From JBHIBC01 sp046758905 (GTDB lineage Bacteria; Acidobacteriota; Polarisedimenticolia; Gp22-AA2), in the NCBI GenBank assembly GCA_046758905.1, contig JBHIBC010000068.1, positions 1 through 15,259 on the forward strand: a DNA stretch of 15,259 bases, in the 5' to 3' direction. Position numbers and translations under genes: made by a program. The notes under the pieces were generated by a model. It was not told the origin of the DNA, ran no database searches, and worked only from the letters and a program-made list of their open reading frames with translations. Numbering within the stretch: position 1 is the stretch's first letter; every line of letters starts with the position of its first letter. Positions 6,488-13,066 of the stretch are shown here, piece after piece.

Positions 6488-7752
6488 GGCGCGCGTCCCC
6501 CGTCCTGTTCGCGGTCAACGACTTCCCCCCTGTGCTGGGCGGCGAGTCGACGCTCTACTACGGGCTCGCCCGTCACCTGCCCCGGGGGGAATTCCTGATC
6601 CTGGCGCCGTCCGGCCGGGGCGCGGCCGAGGTCGACGCGTCGCTCGGGGTCGAGGTGGTGCGCAGGTGGCTGCCCGCGCACCGGGGGACGCCGTCGCGGG
6701 TGATCCGCGGGGCGCTCGCCTCGCTGTCGATGGCGCGACTGCTGGCGGCCCGAAGGGCGGGCTACCTGCTGTGCGGCCAGCTCCTGTCCCTCGGCGTCCC
6801 GACCCGGGCGCTGGCTCGCCTTGCGCGCCTGCCGTACGCCGTCTTCGTCCACGGGGCCGATCTCGCCGACTACCAGGGCCGGTTCCCGTGGAGCGGCCTC
6901 GCGCGCTGGGTCGTCGCGGGGGCCGAGGTCGTGATCGTCAACAGCCGCTTCACGGCGGATCTCGTCGCCGGGCTGCTCCCGGGAGCGGCGCGCCGGGTCG
7001 TCGTCCTGCCGATGGGCGTCGACCCGCCCCGCCGGGCGGCCGCCACGGAGATCGAGCGCCTCAAGCGGCGCTACGGCCTCGGGGAGGGGCCCGTCCTCCT
7101 GTCCGTGGCGCGGCTGATCGAGATCAAGGGTCACGACATCGTGATCGAGTCGCTCCCGGACCTGCTCGAGAGATTCCCGCAGCTGAGCTACCTGATCGTG
7201 GGAAGCGGCCCGTCCCGCCCCCGCCTGGAGCGTCTGGCGGCCGAGCGCGGCGTCGCCGGGCGGGTGGTGTTCGCGGGGGCCGTGCCGTCCGGCGATCTCC
7301 CGGCTCACTTCGCCCTGGCGACCCTGTTCGTGCAGCTGAGCCGCCTAGGCGGGCATGGCGACGGCGTCGAGGGATTCGGATTGTCGCTGCTCGAGGCGGC
7401 CAGCTACGGCCTCCCGGTCATCGCCGGGCGGACGGGGGGCGTCCCGGAGGCCGTCCGGGAGGGGCGGTCCGGCCTCCTCGTCCCCCCGCTCGAGCCGCAC
7501 GCGTTCGCCGCGGCCGTGGTCCGCCTTCTCGCCGACCCGCAGGAGCGCGCCCGGATGTCGCGCGACGCCAGACGGTGGGCCGGGGATCACTCCTGGGAGC
7601 GGTCGGCGCGCCGCCTGCTGGCGGCGCTGCGCGACGGCCGCGCGGGCGCGGTCCGGGCCGCGGAGGGCCGGCCGCCTCAGTTCCGGGAGGACTCGAGCAG
7701 GGAGGCGACGGTCTTCAGGAGGCTGGAAGGCTGGATCGGCTTCGGGATGTAG
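6484..7752 (+). CDS. glycosyltransferase family 4 (group 1), second copy in the cluster
   Basis: 422 residues, GT-B fold. The N-terminal FAVNDFPPVLGGESTLYYGL is the acceptor-domain opening (PPxxGG loop). VFVHGADL and VIVNSRFTADLV follow in the middle. The donor domain shows LLSVARLIEIKGHDIVIESL, YLIVGSGP, the E-x7-E motif at E296 and E304 (EGFGLSLLE) and GGVPEAVREG. GTG start in a GTGA overlap with the WecA-like gene. The conserved fold ends near SWERSARRLLAAL; the last roughly 45 residues are Arg/Ala-rich and unlike the family. The final 76 bases are the complement of the receiver gene's 3' end. The tail therefore looks like read-through into an oppositely oriented gene after loss of an earlier stop. 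Last gene of the glycan operon, with no room for a dedicated terminator. Confidence 0.92.
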   Translation: MRRASPVLFAVNDFPPVLGGESTLYYGLARHLPRGEFLILAPSGRGAAEVDASLGVEVVRRWLPAHRGTPSRVIRGALASLSMARLLAARRAGYLLCGQLLSLGVPTRALARLARLPYAVFVHGADLADYQGRFPWSGLARWVVAGAEVVIVNSRFTADLVAGLLPGAARRVVVLPMGVDPPRRAAATEIERLKRRYGLGEGPVLLSVARLIEIKGHDIVIESLPDLLERFPQLSYLIVGSGPSRPRLERLAAERGVAGRVVFAGAVPSGDLPAHFALATLFVQLSRLGGHGDGVEGFGLSLLEAASYGLPVIAGRTGGVPEAVREGRSGLLVPPLEPHAFAAAVVRLLADPQERARMSRDARRWAGDHSWERSARRLLAALRDGRAGAVRAAEGRPPQFREDSSREATVFRRLEGWIGFGM

Positions 7753-8060
7753 GCGTTCGCACCGAGCGCCAGGCCGCGCCTGCGGTCCTCCTCCGCCCCC
7801 TCCGTCGTGACGATCACGATCGGCAGCGACTTCATGCGCGCGTTGCCCCGGATCAGCGACACCAGCTTCAGCCCGTCCATCATCGGCATGTTGATGTCGG
7901 TGATCACCATGTCGACGCGGTCGGTCGTCAGCTTCTTCAGGGCGTCGACCCCATCCACCGCCTCGATGACGCGGCACCCCTGCAGCCGGCGCAGGCTGAA
8001 GGCGATCAGCTGCCGCATCGTGGGCGAGTCCTCGACGACCAGAACGGTCAGGACGTCCAT
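7677..8060 (-). CDS. single-domain response regulator (CheY-like receiver)
   Basis: 127 residues, one complete receiver domain and nothing else. The acidic pocket E10/D11 (LVVEDS), phosphoacceptor D55 (ITDINMPMMDG), T85 (VIVTTEG) and K107 (YIPKPIQ) are all present, so it should be phosphorylated normally, most likely by the CheA of this operon. Such proteins act by binding a partner (motor, pilus machinery or another regulator) rather than DNA. The ATG at 8060 follows AAGAGG and lies 9 bp after the GAF gene stop. Its 3' end overlaps the convergent GT4 gene by 76 bp. The target is unknown; no flagellar genes are present in the window. Confidence 0.94.
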   Translation of the reverse strand: MDVLTVLVVEDSPTMRQLIAFSLRRLQGCRVIEAVDGVDALKKLTTDRVDMVITDINMPMMDGLKLVSLIRGNARMKSLPIVIVTTEGAEEDRRRGLALGANAYIPKPIQPSSLLKTVASLLESSRN

Positions 8061-8069
8061 GGCGCCTCT

Positions 8070-8942
8070 TCACGGGCCCGCATTCGCGGGGGCGGTGAGC
8101 ATATTGACGAATCCCTGCAGGTTGCTCAGCTTCTGCTCCGACTGCTGGAACAGCTTGGAGCCGAACAGGGCCGTCGCCGCGTGTCCGCCGAGCAGGGTGA
8201 ACATCTCGAAGTCGATGGGGGTGAAGCGGCTCTTCTGCTGCAGGAGGCCGTAGATCGCGACGACCCCGATGACGCGGTCCGCGATCCTGAGCGGGATGCA
8301 GGCGATCGGGCTGGTGGGCTCGATCCCGGACCGGCGCGGAAGGGGATCGGCGTAGAAGGACCGGCCCTCGAGCACGGCCCCGGCGAGCGGCTCGGACCGG
8401 TAGGACACGGTCTCGGGGAACCCCGCCCCGACCCCCTCGCTCGCCTCGGTGTGCAGGCAGCCCCGACGCTCGTCCACCCAGAGCAGCGCGAACGCCCCGG
8501 CGCCGACCAGGTTGATCAGGATCTCCTTCACCGTGGCGATCACCTCGCCGTAATTGAGCGTGGCGTGCAGCTGGTAGGAGGCGACGTACAGGTTGGCCAG
8601 CTGGTTGTTCTGCGTCTCGATCTGCTGGTAGCGCTCGGCGAAGGAGCGGTTCATCGCCTCCACCTCCCGGAACCTCCGGAGCAGGTCGTCCCGCTCGCGC
8701 TCGAGCGCCTCGACCCGCGCCCGCAGCGCGGCCGCCTCGTCCGGCGGAGCCGCGCGCCGCGCTCCGCCCCGCTCGACCTCGCGGGCTAGGCCGGCGATCC
8801 GGAAGCGCAGCCGCTCGTTCTCCCGGAGCAGCTCCTCGGTGAAGGCGCGCGCGCGGCTGAACATGTTGCGCAGCTCCTCGCCGCGCGCCCGGACCTCGTC
8901 GCCGTCGGCGCCCTGTGACCTCTCCGTCCTCTGGCCGCCCAT
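8070..8942 (-). CDS. coiled-coil GAF-domain protein
   Basis: 290 residues from ATG 8942. The first half is a long, charged, heptad-like helix (ELLRENERLRFRIAGLAREV, then LRARVEALERERDDLLRRF) ending in ERYQQIETQNNQLANLYVAS. A GAF domain follows (about 130-275: HATLNYGEVIATVKEILINL, ACIPLRIADRVIGVVAIYG, FEMFTLLGGHAATALFGSKL). GAF domains bind small ligands or cofactors or mediate dimerisation; no output domain is present, so it is probably an adaptor or sensor for the chemosensory proteins. No membrane segment. ATG 9005 overlaps the CheB stop as ATGA and is a real alternative start. The 21 codons between the two starts contain unusually AT-ended codons and a promoter-like pair, so I prefer 8942. 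ATG 8864 is also possible. Confidence 0.85.
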   Translation of the reverse strand: MGGQRTERSQGADGDEVRARGEELRNMFSRARAFTEELLRENERLRFRIAGLAREVERGGARRAAPPDEAAALRARVEALERERDDLLRRFREVEAMNRSFAERYQQIETQNNQLANLYVASYQLHATLNYGEVIATVKEILINLVGAGAFALLWVDERRGCLHTEASEGVGAGFPETVSYRSEPLAGAVLEGRSFYADPLPRRSGIEPTSPIACIPLRIADRVIGVVAIYGLLQQKSRFTPIDFEMFTLLGGHAATALFGSKLFQQSEQKLSNLQGFVNMLTAPANAGP

Positions 8943-8949
8943 CTCCGGC

Positions 8950-8978
8950 AATATAGGTTCCGCCTCCGGGGGTGGCAA
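8950..8978 (-). promoter_or_regulatory. candidate sigma70-type promoter for the GAF and receiver genes
   Basis: On the minus strand TTGCCA (8978-8973) and TATATT (8955-8950) are separated by exactly 17 bases. Each hexamer is one mismatch from consensus, which is uncommon in this GC-rich sequence. The ATG at 8942 begins 7 bases after the -10 box, so transcription could begin at or next to the start codon (leaderless). This is inference from pattern only. Confidence 0.5.
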
Positions 8979-9001
8979 TCCTGTAATCGCGTGCCCGGCG
9001 C

Positions 9002-9643
9002 TCATCGACGGCACAGCGCCGCCATGCGCGGCCCGATCTCCGGCAGCGGCAGGACGAGGTCGGCCAGGCCGGCGCGGATCGCCTTGCGGGGCATTCCGAA
9101 CACGGCCGCGGTCTCGCCGCTCTCGGCGATGGTGCGCCCTTTCCTTTGCCTGATCGCCTTCAGGCCGGCCACCCCGTCCGTCCCCATGCCGGTCATCAGC
9201 ACCGCCAGGGCGCGCCGCCCGAACACGTGCGCCACCGAGCGCATCAGCAGGTCGGCCGACGGCGAGTAGCGCTCGCCCGGGCGTCGCGGCCGGACGCGGA
9301 AGAGGACCACCCGCTCAGCCCGCGCGATCGTCGTCTGGTGCCCGCCGGCGGCGATGTAGATGTGGCCCGGCCGCAGCGTGTCGCCGTCGCGCGGCTGCCG
9401 CACCGGCAGGCGGCACAGCCGGGCCAGCCGCCCGGTGAACAGCGCGGTGAACCGGTTCGGCATGTGCTGCGCCACGACGACGGAAGTCGTGGTTCCGGCG
9501 GGGATCGAGGGCAGCGCCGCCTGCAGCGCGGGCGGGCCGCCCGCCGAGCAGCCGACCACGATCAGATCGACGGGACGGGCGGGCAGGCCCTCCGGGTCCA
9601 TCGCGAGGCCCCCGATGCCCGAGGCGTGGCCCGCTCCCCTCAC
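9002..9643 (-). CDS. cheB: CheB-type protein-glutamate methylesterase, catalytic domain only
   Basis: 213 residues from GTG 9643. CheB demethylates or deamidates glutamates of chemoreceptors. The catalytic triad is visible: S33 (VVGCSAGG), H60 (VVAQHMP) and D156 (LMTGMGTDG). Other family segments are RYSPSADLLMRSVA, IAESGETAAVFGMPRKAI and the final LVLPLPEIG. The N-terminal receiver that normally regulates CheB is absent from this gene. The GTG overlaps the stop of the zinc-ribbon gene (GTGA, 9643-9640), as at other junctions, and the ten codons after it end in G or C. ATG 9601 is the alternative. The same frame is open all the way to the zinc-ribbon gene, so an automatic call may fuse the two, but the intervening sequence codes in another frame. 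No receptor or CheR is in the window. Confidence 0.85.
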   Translation of the reverse strand: MRGAGHASGIGGLAMDPEGLPARPVDLIVVGCSAGGPPALQAALPSIPAGTTTSVVVAQHMPNRFTALFTGRLARLCRLPVRQPRDGDTLRPGHIYIAAGGHQTTIARAERVVLFRVRPRRPGERYSPSADLLMRSVAHVFGRRALAVLMTGMGTDGVAGLKAIRQRKGRTIAESGETAAVFGMPRKAIRAGLADLVLPLPEIGPRMAALCRR

Positions 9644-10582
9644 GCCCGCGATCCTGCGGGCGGCGCGGGGGCGGCCGGCCTCTCGGCGCTCAGCCCGTCG
9701 CGCAGCGCCTGCGCCAGCACCTGGATCCGGTCCGGCAGGTCGGGGAAGCGGGCGTGGATCAGGTCCTTGCCCTTGGTGAGCTCCTCGCTGAAGGTCTCGA
9801 ACAGCCGCCCCTGCGCCACCGCCCGCTCGAAGCGGTCGGGGTAGTAGATCTTGAGGTCGGACAGCATGATCCGCGCCAGCCGCCGGATCTCCGCGCGGGG
9901 CTCGATCTGGGTCGCGCCGGCCGGCGCGGCGACGGGGCGGCCCGCGGGCGCGGCCCCGCGGCCGGCGGGCGGGCCGCCGCCGCCACGACGACGGCGCCGG
10001 ACGGTCCGGGGCCGCCGTCGCCCCGCGGGTGGTCGCGCGGCCCAGCACCTGCCCCAGGCGGACGCGTAGATCGGCTTCGGGGATGACGTCCTCGAAGTAG
10101 TCGTCGGCGCCGTACAGGCTCCGGGGCCCGCGGACGAAGCGATCCGACTTGAACACCGATCCCACCAGCACGACGCGCACTCCCTTCAGGTCGGGGCTCC
10201 CCTTGACCCCTTCGCACACCGCGACCCCGAGAAGCTTGCGCAGGTAGACGTTCAGGACCATGAGCGCGGGCCTGCGGGCCACGGCGAACCGGAAGGCCGC
10301 CTCGCCGTCCTCGGTCGTCTCTACGCGGCACCCCAAGGACCGGAGCGTCCGGCAGACCAGGTCCCTGAACTCCCGGGGCTCGTCTCCGACCAGGACCAGC
10401 GGGGCGCCCGCCGGAGGGGCGCCGTCGCCGTCCCGGACGGGGCCCGCGGCCGCCGTGGGCGGGGGCGCCTCGGCGATCTCGAAGACGCGGCCGCAGGCGG
10501 TGCAGCGGAGGCGGCGGCGACCCCCGAGGCGCGACGGGTCGATCCGGTAGCGCCTGCGACACCCGGGGCAGGAGACGATCAT
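9640..10582 (-). pseudogene. zinc-ribbon plus degenerate receiver protein, interrupted by a +1 frameshift
   Basis: Starts at ATG 10582 in an ATGA overlap with cheW. Residues 1-35 form an MJ0042-type zinc ribbon (C5, C8, C27, C30). A receiver-like fold follows at about 61-180 (PLVLVGDEPREF to DLRVRLGQVL). The acidic pair D67/E68 is kept, but the phosphoacceptor position is N111 (VLNVYLRKLLG) and the switch lysine is missing (DYFEDV), so it should not be phosphorylated. After about residue 190 this frame becomes Arg/Gly-rich nonsense. A C-terminal domain with clean codon use (RAEIRRLARIMLSDLKIYYP, then GKDLIHARFPDLPDRIQVLA) continues one base over and stops at 9640. Removing one base in the linker gives a 313-residue protein. 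It may be a sequencing error, true inactivation or, less likely, recoding. Confidence 0.75.
9905..10015 (-). other. frameshift zone in the zinc-ribbon receiver gene
   Basis: Coding potential moves between frames somewhere in this Ala/Pro-coding, nearly all-GC linker. The receiver is read with codon starts at positions 1 modulo 3, the downstream domain with codon starts at 0 modulo 3, so the sequence carries one base too many or two too few. Short G and C runs such as GGCGGCGGCGGCCC are plausible slippage or sequencing-error sites. The exact base cannot be placed because the linker is not conserved. Confidence 0.65.
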
Positions 10583-11070
10583 GCGCCGCCCCCCTCGCCC
10601 GCCCCGGCGCCGACCTCGGTGATCGCGCCGACGTTCAGGAGCAGCACGCACCCGCCGTCGCGCTGGAGGATCCCCTCGTACAGGTCGCGCCGGCCGAGGG
10701 GCAGGGAGTCGGGCAGGGGCTCCCGGGTGCGCCTCGGCGCACAGGCCACGCGTGCCTCGCCGTCGACCACCAGCCCCACCAGCTCGCCGCGGTCGTCCAG
10801 CACGATCACCCGTGCGCCCCCCCCGCCGGCGCGGGGCTCGAGCCCCAGCCGCCTGCGCGCGTCGAACACGGTCACCATCCGTCCGCGGAGCGCCAGGATC
10901 CCCTCCACCGCGCCGCCCGCCCCCGGAACGGGCGTGGGAGGCCGGTGTCGGATGATCTCGACGATCGAGTCGAGCGGGATGCCGAACTCCTGGCCACCCA
11001 GCCTGAAGATCAGCAGCCGCTCGTCGGTGCCGGCGCGCCGCGCCGGCCGCTCAGAACGCGGCTCTCCCAT
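10579..11070 (-). CDS. cheW: CheW-like coupling protein
   Basis: 163 residues, one CheW domain (two SH3-like subdomains). CheW bridges CheA and receptors in the signalling array. Typical segments are LLIFRLGGQEFGIPLDSIVE (19-38), the turn VEGILALRGRMVTVFDARRR (55-74), VIVLDDRGELVGLVVDGEAR and a closing LYEGILQRDGGCVLLLNV. The canonical LRGxxxxVxD motif is intact at 61-70. ATG 11070 lies inside the 3' end of cheA (20-bp overlap); the stop overlaps the zinc-ribbon gene start by 4 bp. The acidic Gly-rich C-terminal tail (GAGAGEGGGA) is unconserved. Assignment is secure; whether it serves a receptor or only soluble partners is not visible here. Confidence 0.93.
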   Translation of the reverse strand: MGEPRSERPARRAGTDERLLIFRLGGQEFGIPLDSIVEIIRHRPPTPVPGAGGAVEGILALRGRMVTVFDARRRLGLEPRAGGGGARVIVLDDRGELVGLVVDGEARVACAPRRTREPLPDSLPLGRRDLYEGILQRDGGCVLLLNVGAITEVGAGAGEGGGA

Positions 11071-13066
11071 CGGTGGCTCCAGCGCCGAGGCCCTCCGGAT
11101 CGAGGACGAGCACCGCGGTGGCGTCCCCGAGGTCGGCGGCTCCGGCGATGCCCGGCAGCCGATCCAGACGGCGGCCCACCGGCTTGATCACGACCTCCTG
11201 CTGGCCGACGAGGGCGTCGACGGCGATGCCGATCGGCCGGGAGGGCGACCCGGCGATCACCGCGAAGCGCTCGCCGCCCGGCCGCCGGCCGGCGGAGGGC
11301 GGGACGAGCCCGGCCAGCCTCACGATCGGCACGGGGCCGCGCTCGTGCTCGTAGATCTCCTCGTCCCCCGCGCGCCGCAGCCGCGACGGGTCGATGCGCA
11401 GGTTGTCCTGGATCGAGGTGATCGGGATCGCGAACCGTCTGCCCGCGGCGTTCACGATGAGCGCCTGGACGAGCGCCAGCGAGATCGGGACGAGGATCGT
11501 GAAGCGGGTGCCCCGGCCCTCGGTCGAGCGCACCTGCAGCGAGCCCTTGAGGCGGCGGATCGCCTGCCGGACGATGTCCAGGCCGACGCCCCTGCCGGAG
11601 AGCTGGCTGACCCGGAGCGCGGTGGTGAATCCGGGCGCGAAGATCAGCTCGTGGGCCTGCTCGGCCGACAGCGGCCGCCCGGGCCCCAGCCTCCCGGTCG
11701 CCTCGGCGGCCGCGCGGACCGCCTCGACGGAGATCCCTCGCCCGTCATCCTCGACCTCGATCGTCACCTGGTTGCCTCTGCGGCAGGCGCTCAGCGCTAG
11801 GCGGCCGCGCCGCGGCTTGCCGGCGCGCTCCCTCCCCTGCGCCGGCTCGATGCCGTGATCGACGGCGTTGCGGAGCAGGTGGAGGAGGGCCTCGGCCAGC
11901 TCGTCCATCATCGCCTTATCCAGCTCGGTCTGTCCGCCGCGCGTCGTCAGGGCCACCTCCTTGCCGGCCGCCCTCGCGCTGCGCGCCACCATGCGCGCCA
12001 GGCGGGCGAAGACCTGCTCGACCGGGACCAGCCTGGTCTCCACCGCGCCGCGCTGCAGAGCGCGCAGCCGCGGCATCAGATCGCGGGCGCGCCGCTCGAG
12101 CTCGCGCACCTCGCGGTCGTCCGCGTGCGCCTCGCGCACCAGACGGGCCTGGCGCTGCAGCGCCGCGGCCGCGATGCTCATATCGCCGAGTAGGGCGAGG
12201 ATGTCGTCGAGGCGGCTGACCGGCACCCGCAGCGTGGAGGTCGGCCCGCGCGGGTCGGCGTCGCCCGGCGCCCAGCCCCCGGGAGGCGCCGCGCCGGCGC
12301 CGCCGGAGGAGCGAAGCGGGCGGATGACGGCGTGCAGACGCCGCAGCGGGCGGGCGAGCTCCTCCGGGCGATCGGCGGCCACCAGGAGATCGAAGGCCAT
12401 CCGGTCCGCGGGAGCCTCCTCGACCACCGGAAGGGTGGCGATCAGCTCCCCCAGATCCTCGACGGCCTGCGCCGCCTCCCTCAGACGGCGGTCGAAGTCG
12501 ACCGGCTCGAGGGCCAGACGGACCAGGGCCACCGGCCGGCCGGCGGCCCGCGCTGCCCGCAGGCGCTGTTCCGCGGGCTCGCTCAGGGACGACAACAGGC
12601 CCGGGTCGAGACCCGCCCCCGTCGGCGCCTCCTCCCCGGGCGCGGCCCGGGCGTCCCCGCAGCGGCGCAGCCGCGCCCGCAGCTCCGAGAGATCCGGAAC
12701 GACGGCGTGCCCCTCGGCCAGATCCCGCACCAGCGCCGCCAGCACGTCGACCGCCTCGTGGATCCGGTCGAGCACCGTGCCCGTCAGCGCTGCGCGACCG
12801 AGGCGCAGGCGGTCGAGCAGCTCCTCGAGGTCGTGGGCCAGCTCGACCATCGGCTGATGCTCCTGCATGCCCGCCAGCCCCTTCAGCGAGTGGATCCGCC
12901 GGAAGATGGCGTTGATGAGGGAGGGCGGGGGGTCGCCGGCCTCCAGGGCCACCTCGAGACGGTTCAGATCCACCGACAGCGAGTCGAAGATCTCCTCGGC
13001 TTCGGAGAGGAACTCGCGCTCCAGCCTGTCGCGATCCCGCCACCCGGTGGGGCGGTTCTCAGGCAT
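11051..13066 (-). CDS. cheA: CheA-type histidine kinase
   Basis: 671 residues. Domain order: P1 histidine-phosphotransfer domain with H59 (FRRIHSLKGLAGM), a poorly conserved middle (about 140-275), P3 dimerisation helices (about 280-350), P4 HATPase with N box N400 (LLRNAVDHGIE), G1 box D441-G444 (VEDDGRGI) and G2 box G491-G495 (SGRGVGLDIV), then a C-terminal CheW-like P5 (about 530-660, including VGQQEVVIKPVG). All catalytic landmarks are present, so it should autophosphorylate and pass phosphate to the CheY-like receiver downstream. No C-terminal receiver is fused, and I cannot identify a clear P2 domain for CheY/CheB docking. ATG 13066 overlaps the DUF4388 gene by 8 bp. With no flagellar genes nearby, control of another output (pili, exopolysaccharide, development) is as likely as swimming. 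Confidence 0.95.
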   Translation of the reverse strand: MPENRPTGWRDRDRLEREFLSEAEEIFDSLSVDLNRLEVALEAGDPPPSLINAIFRRIHSLKGLAGMQEHQPMVELAHDLEELLDRLRLGRAALTGTVLDRIHEAVDVLAALVRDLAEGHAVVPDLSELRARLRRCGDARAAPGEEAPTGAGLDPGLLSSLSEPAEQRLRAARAAGRPVALVRLALEPVDFDRRLREAAQAVEDLGELIATLPVVEEAPADRMAFDLLVAADRPEELARPLRRLHAVIRPLRSSGGAGAAPPGGWAPGDADPRGPTSTLRVPVSRLDDILALLGDMSIAAAALQRQARLVREAHADDREVRELERRARDLMPRLRALQRGAVETRLVPVEQVFARLARMVARSARAAGKEVALTTRGGQTELDKAMMDELAEALLHLLRNAVDHGIEPAQGRERAGKPRRGRLALSACRRGNQVTIEVEDDGRGISVEAVRAAAEATGRLGPGRPLSAEQAHELIFAPGFTTALRVSQLSGRGVGLDIVRQAIRRLKGSLQVRSTEGRGTRFTILVPISLALVQALIVNAAGRRFAIPITSIQDNLRIDPSRLRRAGDEEIYEHERGPVPIVRLAGLVPPSAGRRPGGERFAVIAGSPSRPIGIAVDALVGQQEVVIKPVGRRLDRLPGIAGAADLGDATAVLVLDPEGLGAGATDGRAAF

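Noticed and set aside
9640..9867. A separate 75-residue gene starting at ATG 9867
   Set aside because: The coding signal in the same frame continues upstream of that ATG (RAEIRRLARI), so it is the C-terminal part of the frameshifted zinc-ribbon receiver gene.
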